A DNA stretch of 64,000 bases from an uncultured Alistipes sp. (GTDB lineage: Bacteria; Bacteroidota; Bacteroidia; Bacteroidales; Rikenellaceae). The number at the start of each line of letters is the position of its first letter. The stretch's first letter is position 1. Location of the stretch: NCBI GenBank assembly GCA_900541585.1, contig UQKD01000009.1, forward strand, positions 1 to 64,000, written 5' to 3'. Under the pieces are notes generated by a model, which saw only the letters and a program-made list of their open reading frames with translations, did not search any database and was not told the DNA's origin. This document shows, one piece after another, positions 1 through 7,779 of this stretch. The position numbers and the translations under genes were made by a program.

Positions 1-209
1 CCGGGGCGCGTGCGCCCCCGCGAATAGGCGCCCGTTTCGAACGTTAGACGGGACGGAGTAGGCGAAGGCATCTGTCGGAGAGTTTTTGGTACTTTTTGCG
101 GCCCAAAAGTACATAATACCCCGCAGTCGGAGACTGCGAATGAAAGAGGCGCTTGCAGCGGAAAAAGCGCCGTATGTGAAAAATTTGAAAACCTAAAAAC
201 AAGACACCC
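1..209. other. Non-coding leader region with consecutive palindromes
   Basis: No gene is supported here. Three inverted repeats lie in a row: 89-112 (GTACTTTT and AAAAGTAC arms around a GC centre), 122-138 (a perfect 7-bp CGCAGTC stem with a 3-nt loop) and 148-171 (a 7-bp GGCGCTT stem with a 10-nt loop). They lie just upstream of uxuA, so they could be a terminator or processed leader of an upstream gene outside the window, or members of a dispersed repeat family. Confidence 0.5.
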
Positions 210-1388
210 ATGTATCTTTGCAAACAATCCTGGCGCTGGTACGGTCCGAACGACCCCGTAAGCCTTCAGGACATCCGTCAGGCCGGGGCCACGGACATCG
301 TGACCGCCCTGCACCACATTCCCAACGGCGAGGTATGGACCGTCGGGGAGATCGAAAAACGCCGGAAGACGGTCGCCGACGCAGGCCTTCGGTGGTCGGT
401 CGTGGAGAGCGTTCCCGTCCATGAGCATATCAAGACCCGTACGGGCGATTTTCAGCGCTATATCGAGAATTACAAACAGTCGGTCCGCAACCTCGCGGCG
501 TGCGACATCCGGGTCATCACCTATAACTTCATGCCCGTGCTGGACTGGACGCGCACGAACCTCGCCTACGAGCTTCCCGACGGGTCGCGGGCCCTGCGCT
601 TCGAGCGTGCGGCGTTCGTGGCCTTCGACCTCTTCATCCTGAAGCGCCCCGGCGCGGAGAAGGACTATTCCGAGGCCGAGCGTGCCGCCGCCGAGGCCCG
701 TTTCGCGCGGATGGACGCCGCGGAAAAAGAACTCATCACCCGCAACATGATCGCGGGCCTGCCCGGCTCGGAGGAGAGTTTCACGCTGGAGCAGTTCCAG
801 CGGGAGCTGGACCGCTACAAGGATGTCACGGCCGAGACGCTGCGCGCGAACCTCGTGGCGTTCCTGCGCGAAGTGGCTCCCGTGGCCGACGAAGTGGGCG
901 CGGTGCTGGCGATCCATCCCGACGATCCTCCGTTTTCGATCCTCGGCCTGCCCCGTATTCTCTCCACCGAATCCGACTTTCAGAAGTTGGTCGAGGCGGT
1001 CCCCAACCCTTCGAACGGACTGTGCCTCTGCACCGGCTCGTTCGGCGTGTCGGCCCGGAACGATCTGCCGGGAATGATGCTGCGGCAGGGCGACCGGGTG
1101 AATTTCGTCCACCTGCGTTCGACCCAGCGCGATGCCGAGGGCAACTTCTACGAGGCCAACCACCTCGAAGGCGACGTGCCGATGTACGATGTGATGAAGG
1201 CCCTGCTGGAGATTCAGCAGCGCCGCCGCATTTCGATCCCGATGCGTCCGGACCACGGCCACCAGATGATCGACGACCTGAAGAAGAAGACCAATCCGGG
1301 TTATTCGTGCCTGGGCCGTCTGCGCGGACTGGCCGAGTTGCGCGGGTTGGAACTGGGCATCGCCCGGTCGCTGTTTTCGGATAAGTAA
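210..1388 (+). CDS. uxuA: Mannonate dehydratase
   Basis: Dehydrates D-mannonate to 2-keto-3-deoxygluconate in the cytoplasmic glucuronate pathway. The 392-aa length is normal for the family. The N-terminus has the family signature [12 protein letters not shown] (residues 8-19) followed by [18 protein letters not shown]. Candidate metal and active-site residues are visible: H236 in AIHPDDPP, C272 and C274 in [11 protein letters not shown]301 in FVHLRS, and D348/H349/H351 in RPDHGHQ. The start gives an N-terminus a few residues longer than typical homologues, which is acceptable. No uxuB or uxaC lies in the window, so any partner genes must be upstream or elsewhere. A rho-independent terminator follows at 1449. 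Confidence 0.95.
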   Translation: MYLCKQSWRWYGPNDPVSLQDIRQAGATDIVTALHHIPNGEVWTVGEIEKRRKTVADAGLRWSVVESVPVHEHIKTRTGDFQRYIENYKQSVRNLAACDIRVITYNFMPVLDWTRTNLAYELPDGSRALRFERAAFVAFDLFILKRPGAEKDYSEAERAAAEARFARMDAAEKELITRNMIAGLPGSEESFTLEQFQRELDRYKDVTAETLRANLVAFLREVAPVADEVGAVLAIHPDDPPFSILGLPRILSTESDFQKLVEAVPNPSNGLCLCTGSFGVSARNDLPGMMLRQGDRVNFVHLRSTQRDAEGNFYEANHLEGDVPMYDVMKALLEIQQRRRISIPMRPDHGHQMIDDLKKKTNPGYSCLGRLRGLAELRGLELGIARSLFSDK

Positions 1389-1448
1389 GCCTCTTTCCCG
1401 GCAGTGACGGGTACGCCGCACCCGGAAATCCTGGTCGGGCAATAATAG

Positions 1449-1480
1449 AGCGGTGCGCTTCGTGAGGAGCGCACCGCTTT
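1449..1480 (+). terminator. Intrinsic terminator after uxuA
   Basis: An 11-bp perfect stem (AGCGGTGCGCT at 1449-1459, complement at 1468-1478) with an 8-nt loop sits between the convergent uxuA and the lipoprotein gene on the minus strand. The T-tract is short. It could serve both directions. Confidence 0.7.
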
Positions 1481-1501
1481 GTGTCCGAATGGGTTCCGGG
1501 G

Positions 1502-2149
1502 CTATTTCTTGGCCGGGGCCGCCGGGGTCTTCTGCCCGGCAGCGGCTTTCTGTGCCGCCGGGGCCGTCTGGCCCGCCGGAACGGTCTCGATCACGTCCAC
1601 CTCGGTCACCACCCAGCTGAAAAGGTCGTTGGCGCACTGACTCTCCAGCCGGCGGATCTGCGACATGTCGCTCGTGTCGGCCAGGATGGCGTTGAAGAAC
1701 TGGTCCATCGTGGCGTACGTAGCATTGACTTTCGCCGCGAAGCAGCTGTAAAAGGCTTTCTGCTGCTCGTGGTCAAGCCCTGCGGGCAGCACGCCCTGTG
1801 CTACGAGGTAGTTGTAGGGATAGATGTGACGCATGTTGCGGGCGTCGGCGTTCAGTTCGTCGACGATGGTCGAGACGACCACCATGTCCACCGTGTCGTC
1901 AACGCCCTGCATCTGGACGAATTCCACGTAGACGGGATAGCTGTTTTCGAGCTGCCCCGCCACCTCGTCGGTGAAGAGTACGAACTCGGCGTCGTTCAGG
2001 TCGTCGAGGTACACCATCTGGCGGTAGCTGCGCAGCGCCTCGCGCATCGCCTTGCGCTGTTCGTGGTTCCATTGCCGCTGCTGCGAGCAGCCGAAAAATC
2101 CTGCCGCGAAGATCGCCAGCAGAGGTACACAGAGGAGAATTTTTTTCAT
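1502..2149 (-). CDS. Small secreted lipoprotein, function unknown
   Basis: 215 aa. The N-terminus MKKILLCVPLLAIFAAGFFGC is a lipoprotein signal ending in FFGC (lipidated Cys at residue 21), so the protein is probably anchored in the outer membrane or the periplasm. The mature part is mainly helical and charged, and the last ~25 residues are Ala/Pro/Lys-rich (PAGQTAPAAQKAAAGQ), a low-complexity tail that may be disordered or surface-exposed. I recognise no domain. The gene is monocistronic, convergent with uxuA and divergent from the MmcQ/YjbR gene. Confidence 0.75.
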   Translation of the reverse strand: MKKILLCVPLLAIFAAGFFGCSQQRQWNHEQRKAMREALRSYRQMVYLDDLNDAEFVLFTDEVAGQLENSYPVYVEFVQMQGVDDTVDMVVVSTIVDELNADARNMRHIYPYNYLVAQGVLPAGLDHEQQKAFYSCFAAKVNATYATMDQFFNAILADTSDMSQIRRLESQCANDLFSWVVTEVDVIETVPAGQTAPAAQKAAAGQKTPAAPAKK

Positions 2150-2209
2150 TTTTACCCTGATTTTGGTTTTACTTCACTTCGGAACGCAATAGATGTGCCA
2201 AAAAAATCA

Positions 2210-2217
2210 TATCTTTG
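2210..2217 (+). promoter_or_regulatory. Bacteroidota -7 box for the MmcQ/YjbR gene
   Basis: TATCTTTG matches the TAnnTTTG consensus used by the Bacteroidota primary sigma factor and lies 16 bp before the ATG at 2234. No clear -33 TTTG is seen at the usual spacing. Confidence 0.5.
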
Positions 2218-2233
2218 GAGAAAAGAACCCGTT

Positions 2234-2617
2234 ATGGATGTTTTGAGTTTCCGCGACTATTGCCTGTCGCTGCCCCTTACGGAGGAATCGACGCCGTTCG
2301 ACGAGACGACGCTGGTCTACAAGATCGGCGGAAAGATGTACGCCTGCGCGGATATGATCGATTTCGGGTGGGTGGCCGTGAAGTGCGACCCCGACGAGGC
2401 GATCCGGCTGCGCGAGCAGTACGAGGAGATCGGCCCGGCTTACCATTTCAACAAGACCCATTGGAACGGCATCCGCACCGCGGGCGATCTGCCCGACGCC
2501 TTCATCCGCGAGCAGATACGCAACTCCTACCTGCTGGTCCTGCGGCGCAGCGTCACGCCCCGGAGCCTGCGTGAGGAGATTCTGCGTCATGTCGAAGAGC
2601 ACGGGCTGCCGGAATGA
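2234..2617 (+). CDS. MmcQ/YjbR family DNA-binding-like protein
   Basis: 127 aa from the ATG at 2234. The reading frame is open much further upstream, but the -7 box at 2210 and the family N-terminus (MDVLSFRDYCLSLP) place the start here. The family has a CyaY-like fold. Typical features are visible: FDETTLVYKIGGKMYACAD, WVAVKCDPDEA, and the C-terminal HWNGIRTAGDLPDAFIREQIRNSYLLV. Members are small cytosolic proteins, sometimes called DNA-binding, with no agreed function. The next gene starts 25 bp downstream and may be co-transcribed. Confidence 0.9.
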   Translation: MDVLSFRDYCLSLPLTEESTPFDETTLVYKIGGKMYACADMIDFGWVAVKCDPDEAIRLREQYEEIGPAYHFNKTHWNGIRTAGDLPDAFIREQIRNSYLLVLRRSVTPRSLREEILRHVEEHGLPE

Positions 2618-2642
2618 ACCTTCAACCTCGGAAAACGATACG

Positions 2643-3290
2643 ATGATGAGAACGCTGTTCCTTTTTGCGGCGCTGACCCTTGCACTGACTGCCGGTTCGT
2701 GCTGCGGCGAACCGAAAACCGAACTTTTCAACGGCCGGGACCTCACCGGATGGGTGTGCGTCACCGATCCGGTGAGCGGCGCCGACGTCCGGGAGACCTT
2801 CTCCGTGCGGGACGGGAGTATCCGCATCGCGGGCCATCCGTTCGGGTACATGCGTACGGAAGAGGCCTACGGCGACTACCGGCTCCACGTCGAGTGGCGG
2901 TGGGTCGGCGAGGCGACGAACAGCGGCATTTTCCAGCGCGTGCAGGCCGGCGACCGGCTCTGGCCCGAGGCTGTCGAATGTCAGTTGCAGGCCGGGCGCG
3001 CGGGCGATCTGCTGGGGCTGGGCGGCGCCGCGATCGACGGAGCGGAGCAGAACGGACGCATCTCGATCAAGCGGCGTGCGGGCGGCGACTGCGAGCGGCC
3101 TGCGGGCGAATGGAACCGTGCCGAGATCGTCTGCGTGGGCGGTTACATGGCGGTTTACATCAACGGCGAGTTGCAGAACGAGTGTACGGGCCTTCGCTGC
3201 CGGGGGCATATCGCGCTTCAGAGCGAGGGCGGTCCCGTGGAGTTCCGCAACATCTGGCTGACCGCACCCCGGTTAAGAACCGGGATTTAG
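2643..3290 (+). CDS. DUF1080 / 3-keto-disaccharide hydrolase-like lipoprotein
   Basis: 215 aa. The ATG at 2643 was chosen because MMRTLFLFAALTLALTAGSC is a secretion signal with a lipobox-like Cys. The frame extends upstream only into the previous gene. The body has the DUF1080 (3-keto-glycoside hydrolase-like) concanavalin fold pattern: LFNGRDLTGWV (residues ~27-37), YRLHVEWRWVGEATNSGIFQRV, and the closing VEFRNIWL. The family includes periplasmic glycoside-cleaving or binding proteins of Bacteroidota. The last five codons (RLRTG) are encoded by a 17-bp palindrome that recurs twice nearby, so the C-terminus seems to have been extended by a repeat. Confidence 0.85.
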   Translation: MMRTLFLFAALTLALTAGSCCGEPKTELFNGRDLTGWVCVTDPVSGADVRETFSVRDGSIRIAGHPFGYMRTEEAYGDYRLHVEWRWVGEATNSGIFQRVQAGDRLWPEAVECQLQAGRAGDLLGLGGAAIDGAEQNGRISIKRRAGGDCERPAGEWNRAEIVCVGGYMAVYINGELQNECTGLRCRGHIALQSEGGPVEFRNIWLTAPRLRTGI

Positions 3291-3416
3291 GGGGCGGAAG
3301 GACCGTTTTGCAGATCGGTCGCAATTCTGCGCCCGGTTAAGAACCGGGTTTTAATTGCGGCCGGCGGTTTCGTCTTGCTCTCCACCTTCATCCGCGCCCT
3401 CCCGGTTAAGCCCGGG
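3268..3416. repeat. Triplicated CCCGGTTAAG palindrome at convergent gene ends
   Basis: The 17-nt palindrome CCCGGTTAAGAACCGGG occurs exactly at 3268-3284 and 3332-3348 (64-bp offset). A shorter variant, CCCGGTTAAGCCCGGG, lies at 3401-3416. Copy 1 encodes the C-terminus and stop region of the DUF1080 gene, copy 2 is intergenic and is followed by TTTTAATT, and copy 3 contains the pnuC stop codon on the minus strand. Copy 2 is nested in a larger stem (CGCAATT at 3320, AATTGCG at 3353). It probably acts as a terminator for both convergent genes. Confidence 0.75.
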
Positions 3417-4038
3417 CCTGCCGCCGCCAGCGGAGGTATCCCGCTACGGCCAGCGCCGAGTAGAGGGCGTAAAGCCCGGCGGTGTAGGGCAGGTCCTTGT
3501 AGAGGTAAAGCCCGACGGTCACCAGGTCCACGGCCAGCCATACGAGCCATTGTTCCACCAGCTTGCGCGACAGCATCCACATCGCCACGACCGACAGCGC
3601 CGTGGTCCCCGCGTCCCAGAAGGGCACGGTGCTGTCCGTGAAGTGCGTCAGCAGGAGGTAGAGCGCCGCGTGTGCCGCGGCGTAGACCGCCGTGAGGACC
3701 GGAATCATCCGCAGGGGCGTGTGGGCGATGTGCAACGCCGCGGCGGATGACTTCGCACCGCTTGCGCCCTTCGTATCCTTCGCGCCGGTCTGTCCGACAT
3801 CCGTTCTCGTGTTGTTCCTGCGCCACACGAGCCACCCGTACAGCCCCGCCAACACGTAGTAAACCTGCATCGAGCAGTCGGCATACAGTCCCGATTTGTA
3901 GTAGAGCGCCCCGTGGATCAGGGGCATGACAAGCCCCACGATCCATAGCCGGATGTCGGCGCGGTATTCGAGCCACAGGTAGAGCAGCCCGAGCGCCACG
4001 CCGGCGATTTGCAGAATGAGTTTCCAATCCATTGTCAT
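3406..4038 (-). CDS. pnuC: PnuC-family transporter, probably thiamine-specific (PnuT)
   Basis: 210-aa inner-membrane protein with about seven hydrophobic segments. PnuC features include the N-terminal LLYLWLEYRADIRLWIVGLV, the SGLYADCSMQVYYVLAGLYGWLVW segment, and a C-terminal WLVWLAVDLVTVGLYLYKDLPYTAGLY. PnuC proteins facilitate uptake of nicotinamide riboside, thiamine or other vitamin precursors. Here the gene sits directly downstream of a TonB receptor led by a TPP riboswitch, an arrangement known in Bacteroidota for thiamine (the PnuT branch), so thiamine is the likely substrate. A charged linker (RRNNTRTDVGQTGAKDTKG) sits mid-protein. No thiamine pyrophosphokinase gene follows in this window. 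Confidence 0.88.
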   Translation of the reverse strand: MTMDWKLILQIAGVALGLLYLWLEYRADIRLWIVGLVMPLIHGALYYKSGLYADCSMQVYYVLAGLYGWLVWRRNNTRTDVGQTGAKDTKGASGAKSSAAALHIAHTPLRMIPVLTAVYAAAHAALYLLLTHFTDSTVPFWDAGTTALSVVAMWMLSRKLVEQWLVWLAVDLVTVGLYLYKDLPYTAGLYALYSALAVAGYLRWRRQARA

Positions 4039-4080
4039 TTCATTTTATTTCCGTGGCAACCGAAGGAATTCTTTATACTT

Positions 4081-4140
4081 TTCGGTCGGCAACATCCCGC
4101 GGTCTTCGCCCGCGGGATGTTGCTGCCTTTTGCCACCGAA
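4081..4140 (-). promoter_or_regulatory. Intercistronic stem-loop between TonB receptor and pnuC
   Basis: A 14-bp perfect GC-rich stem (4089-4102 with 4110-4123) with a 7-nt loop is enclosed by a second stem (TTCGGT at 4081, ACCGAA at 4135). On the transcribed (minus) strand no U-run follows, so it is better read as an mRNA-stabilising or polarity element than as a full terminator. Confidence 0.6.
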
Positions 4141-4161
4141 AGGTAGTTACACCCCGTGCTG

Positions 4162-6513
4162 TCAGAACCTCACCGTGACGTTCGCCAGCACGTTCAGCGG
4201 GGCCTGCGGGAAGTAGAAGGCCTCGTCGATGCGTACGGGCGCGGGTCCGCTCCACGTGTCCATGTACGAATATCCGTAGCCGTTGCTCTCGTATTCCGCG
4301 TTGAACAGGTTGTTGACCAGCAGCCCCAGCCGCACGCTGCGGGCCGCGCGGGTGCGGAACGTGTAGGAGAGGTTGAGGTTGGTCACGCAGTAGGCGTCGA
4401 GCGACAGGGCGTCGTTCTCGTTGTTGGTGAAATACTGCTTGCCGACGTACTGGGTGTGCAGCACGGCTTCGAATCCGCGGTAGTGGAAATCCAGAAAGGC
4501 GTTGGCGATGACGTCGGGCGAATAGGCGATGGTCCTGTCGCCCAGCTCCTTGTCGTAGGTGGGGCTGTCCTTCAGTGCGTCCACGTAGTTCTCGATGCGG
4601 TTCTGCGCGAAGGTGGCATTGGCCCCCACGGTGAACCACCCGGTTGCGCGCCACGAAGCCGACAATTCCACGCCGCGGCGGTAGCTGTCCGGCACGTTGA
4701 CGTTCAGGGCGTCGTCGCCGTCGTTGACCATGCCCGTCGGGACGAGCTGGTCCTTGTACTTCATGTAGTAGAGATTCACACCCAGCGAGAGGCGCGGCGC
4801 GGTGTAGGCATAGCCCAGTTCCCAGTCGTAGAGTTTCTCGGACGAGGGATAGCTGTCGTCGGCCGCGAACTTGTAGCGGTCGGTGAAGTCGCTGCGCGTG
4901 GGCTCCTTCTGGGCTATGGCGAACGAGAGGTAGAAGTTGCTGCGTTCGGCGAGCGTGTAGCTCACACCGGCGCGGGGGTTGAAGAAATGGTACTGTTTGT
5001 CCACGTCGATGGGCTGCATGCCCGCCTCCTCCGAGACGAAGTTGTCGTTGACGCCCCAGGTCCGGTAGCTGACGTAACGGTATTGCAGGTCGCCGAAGAG
5101 GCGCAGTCCGTCGGTTACTTGCCAGTTGGCGCGTGCGAAGAGGTTGGCGTCGTGCTTGTTCACGTCGTTGTCGTACCAGCGTCCGCCGATCTGGCTCCGA
5201 TCCAGCCCGTCGACCCAGTCCAGCTCGCCCCAGTGGGGGCAGGAGTAGTAGCTGTACGAGCCGCCGAGGGTCAGGTCGAGGTTCTTCACGGAGTAGGCCG
5301 CCGAGGCGTTCAGACCTCCGAGGTGGTTGCGCATGATCTTTTCGCGGATCAGGTCGGCCTCCTTTCCGGCAGCGACGTCGGTCGGGATATTGAGGTATTC
5401 GGAGAGCGTGCGCCCGTCCTTATACTGCTTGTAGTAGCCGTAGCCGTAGGTGTAGAATCCCGTGGCGTTCAGAGTCCATTTTTCGTTGAAACGGTGGGAG
5501 AGCACCAGCTGGTTGTTGATTTGCAGGTAGTTGTCCGTCTGGTCGTCGTAATAGTCTACCGTGGCGCGCTGCCGCTCGTCGTCCTTCATATAGTAATAGG
5601 AATGGGGACCGTTCGAGGTGTAGTACATGCCTTCGGTGTGGAACCTCCGGCCGTTGAGGCGCATCTGCTCTTTCGTCGCGCCCGTGTAGGTGAGTCCCGT
5701 TTTGGCCTTGCCGCCGAACGAGACGAGTTTGAGCATCGTGTTGCCGTTGTAATAGGCTCCCTGGAACATGTAGGACTTGAGGTCCGTGGCTCCGCGGTCG
5801 ATGTAGCCGTCCGAGCCGATGTGGGTGAGCCGTGCATCCACGAGCCAATGGCCGCCCATCAGTCCCGAGGAGATGTGCACGGCCTGCTTGTTCGTATTGT
5901 ACGAGCCGTAGGAGAGCGATGCGTCGCCGCCGAACTCGGTTTGCAGGGCGTCGGTCGACATGTTGATCGCTCCGCCGAAGGCTCCCGTGCCGTTGGTCGA
6001 GATGCCGGCGCCGCGCTGCACCTGAATGGTCCCCACGGCCGAGATCAGGTCGGGGGTGTCGTACCAGTACATCGAGTGCGAGTCGGGGTTGTTCATCGCC
6101 ACGCCGTTGATCGTGACGTTGAGGCGCGTCGGGTCCGTGCCGCGCAGGCGCACGGCCGTGCCGCCGATGCCGATGCCCGTTTCGTTGGTGGCGATCATCG
6201 AGGGGGTCAGGGCCAGCACCGAGGGGATGTCGAATCCGTAGCTGTTGCGGGCGATCTCTTCGCGCCGGATGTCGGAGTAGGCCACGGGGGTGGTCGGGGT
6301 TGCGCGCGTGGCGGTCACCTCGACCTCCTGGAGACGGTACATGCGCACCGAATCGTCGGGCCGCTTCGTCGGACGCCCTTCGGAGGGCGTCGTTGCGGTT
6401 CCGTCGGTCGGCCGGGCGGTTGTTTCGGTCCGGGCCGTTTCGGTGTTTCCGGCTTTGAGTTGTGCGGCCGGGCAGAGCGCGGCAGCCGCAAGAATCAGAA
6501 AAATCCTTTTCAT
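4162..6513 (-). CDS. TonB-dependent outer-membrane receptor, thiamine uptake
   Basis: 783 aa from the ATG at 6513. The frame stays open into the riboswitch, but MKRIFLILAAAALCPAAQLKAG is the signal peptide. A TonB-box-like LQEVEVTATR lies at residues 61-70, followed by a plug domain (SVLALTPSMIATNETGIGIGGTAVRLRGTDPTRLNVTINGV) and a ~600-aa beta-barrel ending in an aromatic residue (NVLANVTVRF). There is no N-terminal carboxypeptidase-like or STN domain, unlike SusC. The TPP riboswitch upstream and pnuC downstream indicate import of thiamine or a thiamine phosphate across the outer membrane. Confidence 0.92.
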   Translation of the reverse strand: MKRIFLILAAAALCPAAQLKAGNTETARTETTARPTDGTATTPSEGRPTKRPDDSVRMYRLQEVEVTATRATPTTPVAYSDIRREEIARNSYGFDIPSVLALTPSMIATNETGIGIGGTAVRLRGTDPTRLNVTINGVAMNNPDSHSMYWYDTPDLISAVGTIQVQRGAGISTNGTGAFGGAINMSTDALQTEFGGDASLSYGSYNTNKQAVHISSGLMGGHWLVDARLTHIGSDGYIDRGATDLKSYMFQGAYYNGNTMLKLVSFGGKAKTGLTYTGATKEQMRLNGRRFHTEGMYYTSNGPHSYYYMKDDERQRATVDYYDDQTDNYLQINNQLVLSHRFNEKWTLNATGFYTYGYGYYKQYKDGRTLSEYLNIPTDVAAGKEADLIREKIMRNHLGGLNASAAYSVKNLDLTLGGSYSYYSCPHWGELDWVDGLDRSQIGGRWYDNDVNKHDANLFARANWQVTDGLRLFGDLQYRYVSYRTWGVNDNFVSEEAGMQPIDVDKQYHFFNPRAGVSYTLAERSNFYLSFAIAQKEPTRSDFTDRYKFAADDSYPSSEKLYDWELGYAYTAPRLSLGVNLYYMKYKDQLVPTGMVNDGDDALNVNVPDSYRRGVELSASWRATGWFTVGANATFAQNRIENYVDALKDSPTYDKELGDRTIAYSPDVIANAFLDFHYRGFEAVLHTQYVGKQYFTNNENDALSLDAYCVTNLNLSYTFRTRAARSVRLGLLVNNLFNAEYESNGYGYSYMDTWSGPAPVRIDEAFYFPQAPLNVLANVTVRF

Positions 6514-6559
6514 CGTCAAACTTTTTGAAGTTAATAGACTGAAAAGGGGTATGAGTTGT

Positions 6560-6650
6560 TGATTACGCTTCGTCCCGGTCTCGGCATTACCCGTCTCCGG
6601 TTCAATGGGTATAATCTCAGCCTGACAGTAAGGCACCCCTTTGAAATATC
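6560..6650 (-). promoter_or_regulatory. TPP (THI-box) riboswitch
   Basis: Read on the minus strand, all hallmark segments are present in order: GGGGTGCC (6632-6639), GGCTGAGATTATACCC (ending at 6607), TTGAACCGGAG, and GGGTAATGCC (6583-6592). This matches the thi-box aptamer, which binds thiamine pyrophosphate. Downstream, ACCCCTTT (6543-6550) is perfectly complementary to AAAGGGGT at the 5' edge of the aptamer (6635-6642), a plausible alternative pairing for the expression platform. The element ends about 45 nt before the receptor start codon. Confidence 0.93.
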
Positions 6651-6665
6651 GGGTGCAAAGATATA

Positions 6666-6705
6666 AATAAAAGGCGGAAAGTAGTACTACTTTCCGCCTT
6701 TTATT
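6666..6705 (-). terminator. Perfect 40-bp palindrome, terminator of the ychF-gltX-galM operon
   Basis: The 40 bp are a perfect inverted repeat centred between 6685 and 6686 (GTAGT|ACTAC at the centre, AAAAGGCGGAAA and TTTCCGCCTTTT as arms). It lies 17 bp beyond the galM stop and just upstream of the TPP riboswitch. The A/T-rich ends make it a terminator in both directions, insulating the riboswitch operon from galM read-through. Confidence 0.85.
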
Positions 6706-6722
6706 CGTATTTCAGTTGATTG

Positions 6723-7778
6723 TCAAAACGTTCCGAATCGGAAAACGATCTTCTGGCAATAGGTTTCGCCGGGGTGGAGCAGCGGCGAGGGGAATTCGGG
6801 ATGGTTCACGGCGTCGGGGTAGTTCTGGCACTCCATCGCCACGCCGTCGTAGTCGGCGTAGCGGCCGCCCGACTTGGTTTCGGGGCATCCGCCTGCGAGC
6901 CAGTTGCCCGTGTAGATCATCACGCTGGGCTGCGACGAGAGCACCGTCACCGAGCGGCCCGACCGGGGTTCGCGCAGGCAGCCGACCTCGCCCAGGATAT
7001 TGGGCTTCCAGCCGTCGACGACGAAGGGATGGTCATAGCCTTTGAAGTCGCGGATGTGGTTGAACTCCGAGTCGATGCCGGGGCGGAAAGAGCGGAACTG
7101 CGAGAAATCCTGCGGGGTTCCGGCCGCGTCGAGCAGCTTGCCCGTGGGAATCTGGCGTTCGTTCATTTCCAGAATCTTCGAGCTGTTCAGGCGCAGTTCG
7201 TGGTCGAGCACCGACCCGCTGCCTTCGCCCGCGAGGTTGAAGTAGACGTGGTTGGTGAGGTTCACCACCGTCGTCTTGTCGGTCCGTGCGAGGTAGGTGA
7301 TCTCCAGCGCGTTGTCGTCGTCGAAGTCGAATACGGCCTCGACGCACAGCTCTCCGGGATAGCCTTGGTCGCCGTCCTCCGATATGAGCGACATCACCAC
7401 GCGGTTGGTCTCCACGCGGCTCTCCCAGATGCGGTTGGCGAAGTTCTTCGTTCCTCCGTGCAGGTGGTTCGCTCCGTTGTTGACCTCCAGCGCGTAGTCC
7501 TTGCCCTCGACGGTCATGCGTCCGAAAGCGATGCGGTTGGCGCAGCGTCCCACGCTTTTTCCCGAGGCGGCTCCGTCGAAGAAGTAGCCTTCGGGGTGTT
7601 TGTACCCCAGCACCACGTCGGCCATGCGGCCCTCGCGGTCGGGCATCTTCACCGAGACGATCGCCGCGCCCCAGTTCGTGAGCTGCACTTCGGCTCCCGA
7701 GTCGTTGCGCAGCGTGTAGAGGATGATTGCCTCGCCCTCCGGGGTCATGCCCCAGACGTGTTGTTCGATTTGTACCAT
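6723..7778 (-). CDS. galM: Aldose 1-epimerase (mutarotase)
   Basis: 351 aa, the normal family size. It interconverts alpha and beta anomers of glucose or galactose. Family motifs are visible: LTNWGAAIVSVKMPDREG near residues 33-50, NRIAFGRM, the catalytic-His regions NNGANHLHGG and VVNLTNHVYFNLAG, and the C-terminal SVMIYTGNWL with the glutamate-bearing tail. It is the last gene of a minus-strand operon, with its start 1 bp from the gltX stop, so the two are almost certainly co-transcribed and possibly translationally coupled. Confidence 0.95.
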   Translation of the reverse strand: MVQIEQHVWGMTPEGEAIILYTLRNDSGAEVQLTNWGAAIVSVKMPDREGRMADVVLGYKHPEGYFFDGAASGKSVGRCANRIAFGRMTVEGKDYALEVNNGANHLHGGTKNFANRIWESRVETNRVVMSLISEDGDQGYPGELCVEAVFDFDDDNALEITYLARTDKTTVVNLTNHVYFNLAGEGSGSVLDHELRLNSSKILEMNERQIPTGKLLDAAGTPQDFSQFRSFRPGIDSEFNHIRDFKGYDHPFVVDGWKPNILGEVGCLREPRSGRSVTVLSSQPSVMIYTGNWLAGGCPETKSGGRYADYDGVAMECQNYPDAVNHPEFPSPLLHPGETYCQKIVFRFGTF

Positions 7779-7779
7779 T

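Noticed and set aside
213..220. TATCTTTG, a -7-box match, just inside the uxuA start
   Set aside because: It overlaps codons 2-4 of uxuA; using it as the promoter would remove the conserved [10 protein letters not shown]-terminus.
1481..2233. Upstream extension of the MmcQ/YjbR frame to 1481
   Set aside because: It runs antisense through the lipoprotein gene, and the family N-terminus plus the -7 box at 2210 place the start at 2234.
4156..6528. A 790-codon plus-strand frame opposite the TonB receptor
   Set aside because: Antisense shadow of a complete receptor with signal peptide, plug and barrel; the translated sequence is low-complexity Val/Glu/Arg.
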